Below are positions 8,905 through 16,890 of a stretch of 64,000 nucleotides of DNA, one piece after another. This DNA comes from Granulicella sp. L46 (GTDB taxonomy: Bacteria > Acidobacteriota > Terriglobia > Terriglobales > Acidobacteriaceae). The notes beneath the pieces were generated by a model. That model saw nothing but the letters and a program-made list of their open reading frames with translations, was not told the DNA's origin and made no database searches. The translations under genes and the position numbers were made by a program. Numbering within the stretch: position 1 is the first letter of the stretch; each line of letters starts with the position of its first letter. The stretch is from NCBI RefSeq assembly GCF_009765785.1, contig NZ_LMUT01000018.1, positions 130,056 to 194,055 of the forward strand, in the 5' to 3' direction.

Positions 8905-10143
8905 TTAGAGCTTGGCGTGGAACGACTTCACGACGATGTCGTTAGCATGGCCGCCGGAGGGCAGCATCGTGAAGAGGGTCGGGCCATCCTTGCTCTGCAT
9001 GCGGATGACGGCAACATCGGCAGAGCCGGAGTCGGCGGCGAGAAGCAGGTGCTCGTCAGCGGAGAAGGCTATGGTGTCCGGATGCACGCCGGTGTGCACG
9101 CTGGCCACCACGCGTCCGTCGTCGATGCTATACATCGCGGCGGAGTCGGCGCCGAAGTTGGTGACCCAGAGGCTGGAGTTGTCCTCGCTGATGACCCCGT
9201 TCGTGGGCTTGGTGCCGATGGGATAGGTGCCAAGCACTTCGTTGGTCCACGTCGAAATCTCAGAGATGCTGTCGGAGCCGAAGTTTATCGAAAAGACCTC
9301 GTTTCCATTGGGTTGGGCGGAGAGGTGTACGGGGGTCTCGCCGACATCCAGGAAGGTCAGCAGTTGATCGTGTTGCAGGGACGCATCCTGCTTGCCACGC
9401 CACGAGTCAGGCGACGCGGCCAGCCATACCACCATCACCTTGTGCGTGGATGAGCACGCCACGAAGGCCTTAGCTCCTGAAGTTGGCTCGCTCGCGGAAT
9501 TGGCCACCACCGTAATATCCGTCGCGCCAGCGCATCCTGAATAGGCTTCCCGCAACTGCAGCGGATGTTCTTTCGAATCGGTGATGGAGTAGATCGAGAG
9601 GCTGCCGGCGATGCGATTGCTAACGACGAGCGTTCGATTGTCCGGCGATACCTTAGCCATGCCGGGACCTTCGCCCGTGGCGGCGACTCCGATCTGACGG
9701 CGCTTGTCCAGGTCGAGCACGCTCACCGTATTCGATGCCGAGTTCGCTACATAGCCGCGCTTGCCGTCGGGCGCGATGGCGACGAAGTATGGCGTGCGCT
9801 GTACGCCGATGGTTGCTGCAACACGGTTGGTCGTCGCGTCGATTACGGAGACGGAGTCGCTGCCGGTATTGACTGCATAGACTTCGTCGCGAACCGGATT
9901 TACTGCGAGGCCGGAAGGTTGCCGGCCCACCTGAATCACTCGATCCTGGCGCAGATATACCAAGTCAAGCACCGTCACGGTATTGCTTGTGCCGTTGGAT
10001 ACGTAGGCGAACTCGTGATAGTTCGCCGGATAACTCGGAAAGCGATCGCGTCCGCAGCCGAGCAATATCAAAGGCAGCAGGAGGGCAAGCGCGCGCGGAG
10101 ACGCCGAGTTGAGATGAGCGACAGCGTGTCGTGCAGGCTTCAT
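8905..10143 (-). CDS. Beta-propeller (YVTN/YncE-like) lipoprotein
   Basis: Last gene of the ccm operon. The 412 residues begin with a lipoprotein signal (ALALLLPLILLGC, lipobox LLGC), so the protein should be membrane-anchored outside the cytoplasm. The rest is a run of YVTN-type blades, for example AYVSNGTSNTVTVLDL, VYAVNTGSDSVSVIDA and GYVANSASNTVSVLDL, which build a six- or seven-bladed propeller. The ATG at 10143 overlaps the ccmD stop as ATGA, which fixes the start; longer readings upstream overlap ccmC and are unlikely. Its place suggests an extracytoplasmic partner of cytochrome assembly, but no redox motif is visible. Confidence 0.8.
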   Translation of the reverse strand: MKPARHAVAHLNSASPRALALLLPLILLGCGRDRFPSYPANYHEFAYVSNGTSNTVTVLDLVYLRQDRVIQVGRQPSGLAVNPVRDEVYAVNTGSDSVSVIDATTNRVAATIGVQRTPYFVAIAPDGKRGYVANSASNTVSVLDLDKRRQIGVAATGEGPGMAKVSPDNRTLVVSNRIAGSLSIYSITDSKEHPLQLREAYSGCAGATDITVVANSASEPTSGAKAFVACSSTHKVMVVWLAASPDSWRGKQDASLQHDQLLTFLDVGETPVHLSAQPNGNEVFSINFGSDSISEISTWTNEVLGTYPIGTKPTNGVISEDNSSLWVTNFGADSAAMYSIDDGRVVASVHTGVHPDTIAFSADEHLLLAADSGSADVAVIRMQSKDGPTLFTMLPSGGHANDIVVKSFHAKL

Positions 10144-10259
10144 CCCCGGCTCTTGCGCCATTGCGCGACCAGCCATGCGATGTATCCAAATTGAAATAGC
10201 CATACAGCGCAATACGCGTAGACGAGATGGCGTTCCGACAGTGTGTGGAAGGGAATCAT
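10140..10259 (-). CDS. ccmD: CcmD-like small membrane protein
   Basis: A 39-residue frame lies between ccmC and the lipoprotein gene: MIPFHTLSERHLVYAYCAVW followed by LFQFGYIAWLVAQWRKSRG. It has one hydrophobic helix preceded by an aromatic region and followed by a basic end, like CcmD, the helper that releases haem-bound CcmE from CcmC/CcmAB. Both ends are coupled by ATGA overlaps (with the ccmC stop at 10256-10258 and the lipoprotein ATG at 10143), which is strong evidence that it is translated. Annotation pipelines can miss it because of its size. Confidence 0.8.
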   Translation of the reverse strand: MIPFHTLSERHLVYAYCAVWLFQFGYIAWLVAQWRKSRG

Positions 10260-11014
10260 CGCACCTCCTGAAATGCTTGCGGGGTTTCATCGCCGAGGAA
10301 GCCGAGCGCGTGGGCATTGGACTGGCGCTGCCTCCGACGCTCGATGGCGTAACGCATGCCGATGAGGAAGGCTCCCCACATCGCCCAGGCCAGCATGTTC
10401 CAAAGGACGGCGGGCACCATGCTGGGATCGATGCCGGAGTTGTCTCCGCCACCGAAGACCGCGGAGGGATGCTGCGTGCGCCACCAGCGGATCGACATGA
10501 AGCAGATAGGAACGTCGATGGCGGCGAAGATCGCCAGCACCGCGGAGATGACGGCCGTCTGGCCGGTGGCAGAGAAACGCCGCACCAGCAGGTAGCTGAC
10601 GTAGAGCAGCCACAGCAGGAGGTAGGTCGTCATGCGGGCGTCCCACGCCCACCAGATTCCCCAGGCGGCACGTCCCCAGAGCATGCCGGTGGCAAGGCCG
10701 ATGCTCGCGTAGAGCACGGTGATTTCGGCTGAGGCGAGGGCGAAAGCGTCGGCCGCCGCAGCACGCTCCACGTTACGGTTGCGCCAATAGAGATAGAGGA
10801 ACGATGCGCCGCAATTCAGATACGGAAACACAAAACTCAGGATCGTATGCGGCAGGTGATAGAAGAAGACGCGGTAGAGGTTGCCCATCGTCGCTTCCTT
10901 CGGTGCGACCATGGCGGCATAGAAGCCGTAGGCCAGGACGACGAGGGTAAGGCCGAAGTACGCCAGCGCCCACTTCGGCATCGTTCCGGGAGATTTTCGA
11001 ATGTTAGTCACCAT
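10256..11014 (-). CDS. ccmC: Haem exporter/cytochrome c biogenesis protein CcmC
   Basis: Six-helix inner membrane protein of System I cytochrome c maturation; it presents haem to CcmE on the periplasmic side. The tryptophan-rich haem-handling motif WGIWWAWDARMT is clear. The two external histidines used as haem ligands are in FYHLPH and RTQHPSAV. Length 252 is normal. It follows ccmB after 44 bp and overlaps ccmD by ATGA. The sequence also resembles CcsA/CcmF proteins, but the length and neighbours fit CcmC. Confidence 0.93.
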   Translation of the reverse strand: MVTNIRKSPGTMPKWALAYFGLTLVVLAYGFYAAMVAPKEATMGNLYRVFFYHLPHTILSFVFPYLNCGASFLYLYWRNRNVERAAAADAFALASAEITVLYASIGLATGMLWGRAAWGIWWAWDARMTTYLLLWLLYVSYLLVRRFSATGQTAVISAVLAIFAAIDVPICFMSIRWWRTQHPSAVFGGGDNSGIDPSMVPAVLWNMLAWAMWGAFLIGMRYAIERRRQRQSNAHALGFLGDETPQAFQEVR

Positions 11015-11058
11015 CGATGATTTTAGCTCTTTGTTGGTCTGGCGCGACGTTCAGCCAC

Positions 11059-11739
11059 CTAATCCGCGCTAAGAATAGTCTGAAACAAGAGCACGCATGC
11101 CGTTGTGAAGACGATCACATAGGCGACTAAAACTTTGATCCATAATGTCGGCTCAAACTCACCGGTAAGCACGGCGGTGCTCGCCTGGATCATCGCCAGC
11201 AAGGCCGGCATGGAGATGGGCAGCAGCACTAGCGGGAGCAGCGTCTCGCGGTTGCGCGATCGCAGGCTGAGCGCGGCGAAGAACGTCCCGTTGACCACTA
11301 AAGCCCATGTGCCCAAAGGGAGAATGAAGAGCAGCTTCCACGTCTGGCCCAGCGGATGCAGGTTATAGAAGACCGTAAAGATGGGCGCCAGCACGATCTC
11401 CACCGCCATCACAAACAGAAAGTTCGCTAGCGCCTTGCCGACGAACAACGCCGACGCCGGCGCCGCCGAAAGCCGGTGAGCATCGAGTACGTTGTTGTGG
11501 GTCTCGCGCGCCCACGACTGGTTCAGCGCCGTCATCGCCGCAAATAACACCGCGACGCACAGCAGGCCGCCGCTGATCTGCCGGGTCATGGTTGGATAGG
11601 AGGCCGGATCAAACGCCATCGCCAACACCACGACGACCAGCAGCGCGAAGAATAGCATGCCGTTGATCGAGTCCTTGGTACGCCACTCCAGGCGGAGGTC
11701 TTTGCGCAGATGCGTGAGGACGTGTTGCGCGTAGTTCAT
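11059..11739 (-). CDS. ccmB: Haem exporter protein CcmB
   Basis: Membrane subunit of the CcmAB ABC complex, whose ATP hydrolysis releases holo-CcmE from CcmC. The 226 residues contain six hydrophobic helices. The typical N-terminus KDLRLEWRTKDSINGMLFFALL and the amphipathic ALNQSWARETHNNVLDAHRLSP-like region are present (here DAHRLSAAPASALFVGK). Its ATG lies within the stop region of ybaK (4-bp overlap), so translation is coupled. Confidence 0.92.
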   Translation of the reverse strand: MNYAQHVLTHLRKDLRLEWRTKDSINGMLFFALLVVVVLAMAFDPASYPTMTRQISGGLLCVAVLFAAMTALNQSWARETHNNVLDAHRLSAAPASALFVGKALANFLFVMAVEIVLAPIFTVFYNLHPLGQTWKLLFILPLGTWALVVNGTFFAALSLRSRNRETLLPLVLLPISMPALLAMIQASTAVLTGEFEPTLWIKVLVAYVIVFTTACVLLFQTILSAD

Positions 11740-12251
11740 GCGTGTCCTCCATTCGGAGCTTTGGTCAGGTCGGCGAGCGTCGCATGCGTTGCGCGCAGAT
11801 AATCCGCAGGCGCGAGAAATATCTGCAGGCCGCGCTGCCCGGCCGAGATCGAGATCACGTCAAACAGCTCGATCGTCTCATCGGCAAAAGCAGGGAAGGG
11901 CTTCTTCGCAGCGAGTACGGTGACGCCACCGCGGATGTACCCGGTCAGCGGCTCAACATCTTTCAGCGAGGCAAGCTCCACCTTGCGCGTACCGGCTACC
12001 GCCGCCAGCTTCTTCAGGTCGAGTTCGGCGTCTCCCGGCACCACCGCGAACAAGTGCTCGCAATCATGGGTACGCGTCACCAGCGTTTTGAAGACCTGTT
12101 CTGGCGGGAGACCGATCTTGCGCGCCACTGAGATCGCCGTAAGATCGTCAGGATCGACTTCGTAGGTGCGAAGCTCGTAGGGAATCCCGAGCGCATCCAG
12201 CTGCCGCGCCGCGTTGGTTTTGCTCGGATGTGCGGCCTTGGTCGGACTCAT
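11736..12251 (-). CDS. ybaK: Cys-tRNA(Pro)/Cys-tRNA(Cys) deacylase YbaK/EbsC family
   Basis: Trans-editing enzyme that hydrolyses mis-charged aminoacyl-tRNA, chiefly Cys-tRNA(Pro). The 171 residues contain the YbaK/ProX fold with VFKTLV, VVPGDAELDLKKLAAVAG, GYIRGGVTVLAAKK and the diagnostic ISISAGQRGLQIFLAP. It is placed between ccmA and ccmB with 4-bp overlaps on both sides (12248-12251 and 11736-11739), so it is locked into the cytochrome c operon. A functional link to ccm is not established; possibly it reflects shared use of cysteine or haem status, or mere operon accretion. Confidence 0.9.
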   Translation of the reverse strand: MSPTKAAHPSKTNAARQLDALGIPYELRTYEVDPDDLTAISVARKIGLPPEQVFKTLVTRTHDCEHLFAVVPGDAELDLKKLAAVAGTRKVELASLKDVEPLTGYIRGGVTVLAAKKPFPAFADETIELFDVISISAGQRGLQIFLAPADYLRATHATLADLTKAPNGGHA

Positions 12252-12979
12252 CGCGGCGTCTCGATCAGCGACACGAGTCGCCCTGCGCTCAGGGTGAGCG
12301 TGCTTTGCGCGAGCGGCCGTGCCAACTCGGCCTGGTGGGTTGTCAGCAGCAGGGTCCGCGCCAGGCCGCTGCGCGAAGGCTGCGCGACATACGCTAGCAG
12401 ACGCGTAATCATGCTCTGCGCCGAGCCAACGTCGAGGTTCGAAAATGGTTCATCCAGCAGCAGCAGATCCGGCTCCGACAACAGCACTCGTGCCAGCGAC
12501 GCCCGCTGCCGCATACCCTGCGAGTACTCGCCGACCCGCCGCTCGTTCGCCGGGTCCAGCCCAACCTCGATCAGCGCCTGGGCAGCCTTCTCCTGCAGCA
12601 CGCTCCGCCTCACAAGTTTTGTATGCAGGCTGCCAAAGTAGGTCAGGTTCTCAATCCCTGTCAGCTCGTCATACAGCATCGTCGAGTGGCTCATGTACGC
12701 CACCGCCCCGCGCTGATCTCGAGGCCGCTCGCCAAAGATAGACACCGTTCCATAACTCGGCGACTGGAGCCCGGCAATCACCTTCAGCAGGGTAGACTTG
12801 CCCGCGCCATTCTCCCCAAGCATTACAACGCTGGATCCCGCCGCCAGCGACACGGTGACCTCGCGCAGCGCCACGAAACTCCCATACAGCCGCGAAACCC
12901 GGTCCAGCGCAATCGCCGGCACTGCGGACGTCGCCGTGTTTTCAGTCGTTTCCGCTCGGAAGTCGTTCATCGTCGGCAT
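12248..12979 (-). CDS. ccmA: ABC transporter ATP-binding protein CcmA
   Basis: ATPase of the CcmAB complex. The 243 residues hold Walker A GENGAGKST, the signature YSQGMRQRASLARVLLSEP and Walker B LLLLDEPFSNLD, followed by a switch His (TTHQ). An extra N-terminal stretch of about 20 residues precedes the domain; ATG at 12970 is an alternative start. First gene of the leftward operon ccmA-ybaK-ccmB-ccmC-ccmD-lipoprotein; its promoter must lie in 12980-13120. CcmE, CcmF, CcmG and CcmH are not in the window. By sequence alone another ABC role is possible, but the neighbours settle it. Confidence 0.9.
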   Translation of the reverse strand: MPTMNDFRAETTENTATSAVPAIALDRVSRLYGSFVALREVTVSLAAGSSVVMLGENGAGKSTLLKVIAGLQSPSYGTVSIFGERPRDQRGAVAYMSHSTMLYDELTGIENLTYFGSLHTKLVRRSVLQEKAAQALIEVGLDPANERRVGEYSQGMRQRASLARVLLSEPDLLLLDEPFSNLDVGSAQSMITRLLAYVAQPSRSGLARTLLLTTHQAELARPLAQSTLTLSAGRLVSLIETPR

Positions 12980-13126
12980 AATCTGTCTGTGAGTATAGAA
13001 CCCGCGGCGGACACCCCATGTGATCCGCGTCGCTGCGCAGACCCCGATCCTGTTGTGGAAACCAAGGTTGCAATCACTCAGAATTGGTGATAAACCTTAA
13101 ACATTCCTCTCGCTTCGGCGGGTCGG

Positions 13127-13239
13127 ATTTCATGCAGAGTGGTTGAGGGACGAGCCCTACGACGCCACGACAACCGGACAGAACACAGTACCGGTGTCAA
13201 CTCTCTCCTGGATGGCGCAAGCCACGGGGTACATGAGAT
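13127..13239 (+). promoter_or_regulatory. SAM-I (S-box) riboswitch
   Basis: The leader of the threonine synthase gene folds as a SAM-I aptamer. P1 pairs 13127-13134 with 13232-13239 (one G-U). P2 has GTGG (13139-13142) with CCAC (13165-13168) and GGG (13147-13149) with CCC (13155-13157), separated by kink-turn-like TTGA/TACGACG. The conserved GACAACC follows. P3 pairs ACCGG (13173-13177) with CCGGT (13191-13195). The core GTCAACTCTCTCC precedes P4, TGGC-GCAA-GCCA (13213-13224). Primary motifs match S-box RNAs closely. The downstream 113 nt probably act on translation: CTCCG (13282-13286) could pair with the CGGAG Shine-Dalgarno at 13341-13345. Confidence 0.85.
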
Positions 13240-13352
13240 TCGGTGGACGCAGACCCGTATCTGAGCCTGATCTCCACGAACCTCCGTACCGAGAACCCCA
13301 GACAAGAGAGCGGCTTCCAGGACCATCACCCTTCGACCATCGGAGTCGATCA

Positions 13353-14636
13353 ATGGTGTCTTCCTGTACGAAGTACGAGCTACGCTGCAACGAATGCGGC
13401 AAGAGCTTCGGCAATAGGCCTCTGTCTGGCTGCCCAGACTGCCTCGCGCCCCTTGAAGTCCAGTACGATCTGGAGTCGGTTCGCGGCCGCTTCACGCGCG
13501 AAACCATCGCCGCCGGTCCAGCCAACATCTGGCGTTACAAAGAGCTTCTCCCCATCCCCGAGGGCTTTCTGCCCGACCTCCCCGTCGGCTTCACGCCGCT
13601 GGTGCGTGCGAAGAATCTCGGCAAGCGCATCGGCGCCAACAACCTCTACATCAAGAACGATGCGGTGTGCTTCCCGACGCTCAGCTTCAAGGACCGCGTC
13701 GTCTCGGTCGCCCTCGCCAACGCGCAGGGCTTCGGCTTCATCACCGTCGGCTGCTCGTCTACTGGCAACCTGGCAAACTCTACCGCTGCGCAGGCCGCCC
13801 GGCTCGGCCTCAAGGCCTGCATCCTCGTGCCCGCCGATCTCGAGTACGCCAAGATCCTCAACACCCAGGTCTACGGCGCGCGCCTGGTGCGCATCGACGG
13901 CAACTACGACCACGTCAATCGCCTCTGCACCCAGATTGCGGACGAGTACAACTGGGGTTTCGTCAACGTGAACCTCCGGCCCTACTATGCCGAGGGCTCG
14001 AAGACCGTTGGCTACGAGATCGCCGAACAGCTTGGCTGGCGCCTGCCCGACAACATCGTCTGCCCAATGGCCGGCGGCTCGCTGATCCGCAAGATCCGTA
14101 AGGCCTTCAAGGAGCTCATCGCGCTTGGCCTCGTCGAGCCCAAAGACGTCCGCTTCTTCGGGGCGCAGGCTACCGGCTGCTCGCCCATCTCGCAGGCTGT
14201 CAAAAACGGTTGGGACTACATTGAGCCGCAGCGCCCCAACACCATCGCCCGCTCGCTCGCCATCGGCAATCCGGCCGACGGTCCTGCCGCCGCGAAGATG
14301 ATCCAGGAGACCGGCGGCTGGGCCGAGGATGTCTCCGACGTCGAGCTCGTGTCCGGCATCCAGGAACTGGCCGAGGACGAAGGCATCTTCACCGAAACCG
14401 CCGGCGGCGTCACCACAGCGGTCACCGCGCGGCTCTACTCGCAGGGCCGCATCACCCGCGACCAGCTTACGGTTTCATGCATCACGGGCAACGGCCTCAA
14501 GACCACCGACGCGCTGGAAGGCTGCTTCGCTACCGAGCGCGCCGTGAAGCCCAAGCTGGCGGCCTTCGACGAGTACATACGCGCCGTCGATGGCCGGTTG
14601 ATCAGCGACGTGGCGTTGGCAGGAGGTGCGCGTTGA
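13353..14636 (+). CDS. thrC: Threonine synthase (PLP fold type II)
   Basis: Converts O-phosphohomoserine to threonine with pyridoxal phosphate. The 427 residues start with a zinc-ribbon-like CNECGK...CPDC (Cys12, 15, 27, 30) seen in the longer ThrC class. The PLP lysine is Lys113 in SFKDR, and the phosphate-binding loop CSSTGN follows. The ATG has GGAG 7 nt upstream. It is preceded by a SAM riboswitch and its stop overlaps the next gene, a sulfur-carrier protein (TTGA overlap). That setting is odd for plain threonine synthesis and suggests control by methionine/SAM status or a sulfur-transfer role on the same substrate. Confidence 0.88.
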   Translation: MVSSCTKYELRCNECGKSFGNRPLSGCPDCLAPLEVQYDLESVRGRFTRETIAAGPANIWRYKELLPIPEGFLPDLPVGFTPLVRAKNLGKRIGANNLYIKNDAVCFPTLSFKDRVVSVALANAQGFGFITVGCSSTGNLANSTAAQAARLGLKACILVPADLEYAKILNTQVYGARLVRIDGNYDHVNRLCTQIADEYNWGFVNVNLRPYYAEGSKTVGYEIAEQLGWRLPDNIVCPMAGGSLIRKIRKAFKELIALGLVEPKDVRFFGAQATGCSPISQAVKNGWDYIEPQRPNTIARSLAIGNPADGPAAAKMIQETGGWAEDVSDVELVSGIQELAEDEGIFTETAGGVTTAVTARLYSQGRITRDQLTVSCITGNGLKTTDALEGCFATERAVKPKLAAFDEYIRAVDGRLISDVALAGGAR

Positions 14637-14929
14637 GCGTAAAGATTGTTCTGCCCACCGCCCTAGCCCGCCACACCGACGGCCAGAAGTCCTTCGACTC
14701 CGAGGCCGAGAACCTGCCTGGTTTGCTCGCAGAATTCGACACGAAGTTTCCCGCGCTCGCCCAGAACGTCAAGGACGAAAACGGCAAGCTACGCCGCTTC
14801 GTCAACGTCTACGTCAACGACGAAGACATCCGCTTCCTCGGCGGCGACGCCCATCCCTTCGAAGACGGAGACGAGATCATGCTCATCCCCTCCATAGCCG
14901 GGGGGTCGTCCTCCGCGCACGGCGAGTAG
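14633..14929 (+). CDS. ThiS/MoaD-family sulfur carrier protein with C-terminal extension
   Basis: Small 98-residue ubiquitin-fold protein. It has MoaD-like features: the VYVNDEDIRFLGG strand-turn, DGDEIMLIPSIAGG, and the C-terminal Gly-Gly that is normally adenylated and thiocarboxylated. Here seven residues (SSSAHGE) follow the Gly-Gly, so the carrier would need trimming by a protease before use, as known for QbsE and HcyS. The start is TTG at 14633, fixed by AGGAGG at 14621-14626 and by overlap with the thrC stop. Coupling to thrC under a SAM riboswitch suggests use in methionine/homocysteine formation rather than molybdopterin; this is inference. Confidence 0.85.
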   Translation: MSVKIVLPTALARHTDGQKSFDSEAENLPGLLAEFDTKFPALAQNVKDENGKLRRFVNVYVNDEDIRFLGGDAHPFEDGDEIMLIPSIAGGSSSAHGE

Positions 14930-14948
14930 CGCTCCGCGCAAGAACATG

Positions 14949-14984
14949 AAAGCCGCGGTGGCGCTTGCCACTGCGGCTTTTCCT
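14949..14984 (+). terminator. Intrinsic terminator of the thrC-sulfur carrier operon
   Basis: Stem AAAGCCGC/GCGGCTTT extended by a G-T pair and GTGGC/GCCAC, with loop GCTT, followed by TTTTCCTTT. It can also serve the convergent aminotransferase gene, since the other side begins with AA. Confidence 0.8.
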
Positions 14985-15038
14985 TTAATACCGAATACTG
15001 GGTGCCCCATCTCCGGATTTTCGGACATGGGCTGACGG

Positions 15039-16256
15039 CTAGCCCCGATAGGCATCCAGCCGCCGACAGGCCTCCGCAAGCTCGTCATCCTTCTTCGCAA
15101 AGCAGAACCGCAGCAGGTTCTCGCCGGGATTCACCCCCGCAGCATCGCTCGCGAAGAACGCCGACCCCGCAACCGCCGCAATCCCCGCATCCGCCAGGAG
15201 CCGCCGCGCCTTCTGCTTCGCGTCTGCGCCGGGTATCCGCGTAGCATCTGCCAGCACGTAGTATGCGCCGGTAGGAATCGACGGCGTCAGCTCAGCCCGT
15301 TTCAGCGCTGCGCAAATCAAATCCCGCTTCGCCTGGTACTCGGCTGTCAGCCCGTTGTAGAAGCTCTGCGGCAACTGCAGCAGCCCGGCCGCAGCTCCAT
15401 GTTGCAGCGGGGAAGGCGCGCAGACGTAGAGCAAATCGTGGAAGTATCCAATCGCCGGCAGCCAGCGCTCGCTCGCCGCAAGATACCCGAGCCGCCATCC
15501 CGTCACCGAGAACGTCTTCGAGAATCCCGAGATCGTAATCGTGCGTTCAGCCATTCGCGGCAGCGTGGCGATGCTGATGTGCTCAGCGCCGTCGTAGATA
15601 AAGTATTCGTACATCTCGTCGGTGAAGACGAAGAGGTCGAACTCGATCGCCACTTCGGCGATCGCCTCAAGCTCTGTCCTCGAAAAGACTTTTCCCGACG
15701 GATTCGATGGGCTATTGATGATGATCGCCCGTGTGCGCGGCGTGATGGCAGCGCGCAGCCTTTCGACGTCCAACCCGAAATCCGGCCCAGCCAAAGGTAC
15801 GACGACCGGTAGGATCCGCATGCTCTTCAGCGTACTCACGTGGTAACCATAGAACGGCTCCAACACCACGCACTCATCGCCCGCATTCAGCAACGCGAGC
15901 AGGGAAGCGTACATCGCTCCCGTCGCGCCGCTGGTCACAAATACCTGTGAGTGAGGGTCTACTTTTAGATGATTGAAGCTCGAAAACTTCTGTGCAATCG
16001 CCTCACGCAGAGAAACAATGCCGTCCATGCGCGTGTAGATATTGTGACCGGAACGAATCGCAGAGATCGCGGCTTCGACCACCGGATGCGGTGGGTCGGT
16101 ATCGCACACACCCTGTGCCATGTTGATGCCATCCACCTCTGTACAAGCAACGGTCATGGCGCGAATCTCTGACTGGACGAAATGCGGTGCCAGTTCACTG
16201 AGACGAAGATTGCCGGCGGGAGAGAGTGTGGGAGATCGCATAAGAGAGGCGCACAT
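15039..16256 (-). CDS. Class I/II PLP-dependent aminotransferase
   Basis: Fold type I aminotransferase of 405 residues. Visible are the substrate/PLP region QGVCDTDPPHPV, the aromatic-lined YTRMDG segment, NSPSNPSGKV, DEMYEYFIYD, and the Schiff-base lysine in SGFSKTFSVTGWRLGY. The closest subgroup by pattern is the kynurenine/methionine (YbdL-like) and aspartate aminotransferase Iγ group; the exact amino donor cannot be named. ATG 16256 has AGGAGG about 11 nt upstream. It converges with the thrC operon, and a role in methionine or aromatic amino acid turnover is possible. Confidence 0.85.
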   Translation of the reverse strand: MCASLMRSPTLSPAGNLRLSELAPHFVQSEIRAMTVACTEVDGINMAQGVCDTDPPHPVVEAAISAIRSGHNIYTRMDGIVSLREAIAQKFSSFNHLKVDPHSQVFVTSGATGAMYASLLALLNAGDECVVLEPFYGYHVSTLKSMRILPVVVPLAGPDFGLDVERLRAAITPRTRAIIINSPSNPSGKVFSRTELEAIAEVAIEFDLFVFTDEMYEYFIYDGAEHISIATLPRMAERTITISGFSKTFSVTGWRLGYLAASERWLPAIGYFHDLLYVCAPSPLQHGAAAGLLQLPQSFYNGLTAEYQAKRDLICAALKRAELTPSIPTGAYYVLADATRIPGADAKQKARRLLADAGIAAVAGSAFFASDAAGVNPGENLLRFCFAKKDDELAEACRRLDAYRG

Positions 16257-16317
16257 CGTGCGTGCGCCTCCTATCCTAACGAAGTTATCGGTGTCCGTGA
16301 AGCGTCAAAACTTTCCG

Positions 16318-16467
16318 CTAGATTACGTGGAGCAACCAGAGGATCACAACGATCAGAAGGATCGTGCCCAGGCCACCGGCCGGGTAATAACCCCAGTTGC
16401 GCGAGTAAGGGTAGCTCGGGAAGGAACCAAAGACGAGAAGCAGCAGAATGATGATGACGATGAGCAC
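16318..16467 (-). CDS. DUF3309 family small membrane protein
   Basis: A 49-residue protein with two hydrophobic helices joined by a short loop with the family pattern WGYYPAGGLGTILLIVVILWLL. Start is GTG at 16467, chosen because GGAGG (16474-16478) lies 6 nt upstream; the longer frame to 16563 has no such signal. Function of the family is unknown; members are common, often stress-linked small inner membrane proteins. Confidence 0.8.
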   Translation of the reverse strand: MLIVIIILLLLVFGSFPSYPYSRNWGYYPAGGLGTILLIVVILWLLHVI

Positions 16468-16653
16468 GACGTGCCTCCAGAGAGATTGACTTGCAACTTC
16501 TATGTAGATGCTCTTTCGTTTGTTTCTGTTATCCAGGCAGAAGACAGGAAAGAATTTAGCCATCCAAGCAACGCGAAGACAGTCAAACGGCTCTTACGTT
16601 TCGTTGTGGTTACAAATAATGTTCAATCCATCCTCTGGTAAGGCGGCCTTCTC

Positions 16654-16806
16654 ATGTTCTTAATCCTGGCAGTTGTCCTCGTTCTCCTTTGGCTCGGCGG
16701 CTTTTTCATGTTTCACGTCAGCAGCTTCCTCATTCACATTCTCCTGATCTTTGCGGTGATCTCGCTGGTTATGCACTTCGTATCCGGCGGCCGGAGTGCG
16801 GCGTAG
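16654..16806 (+). CDS. lmo0937-family small membrane protein
   Basis: Fifty residues, MFLILAVVLVLLWLGGFFMF then HVSSFLIHILLIFAVISLVM, with two helices and a short polar tail. The pattern LWLxGFFxFHVxxxLIHxLL is that of the lmo0937/DUF5670 family, of unknown function. It is divergent from the DUF3309 gene, so 16468-16653 probably holds both promoters. The two tiny membrane proteins may be co-regulated. Confidence 0.75.
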   Translation: MFLILAVVLVLLWLGGFFMFHVSSFLIHILLIFAVISLVMHFVSGGRSAA

Positions 16807-16836
16807 CGTAAACATGCGCCTGTATGTCATCCAATG

Positions 16837-16874
16837 AGAAAGGCCGAACCTGACTAGGTTCGACCTTTCTTTTC
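16837..16874 (-). terminator. Hairpin terminator after lon
   Basis: AGAAAGG(C)CGAACCT and AGGTTCG(A)CCTTTCT form a 14-bp stem with one mismatch and loop GACT. T-rich sequence flanks both sides, so it may act bidirectionally for lon (-) and the lmo0937-like gene (+). Confidence 0.75.
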
Positions 16875-16890
16875 TGGATATTTTGAAGAG

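Noticed and set aside
11736..12251. ybaK as a foreign insertion in the ccm operon
   Set aside because: Both joints are neat 4-bp translational overlaps and base use matches the neighbours, so it is a settled operon member.
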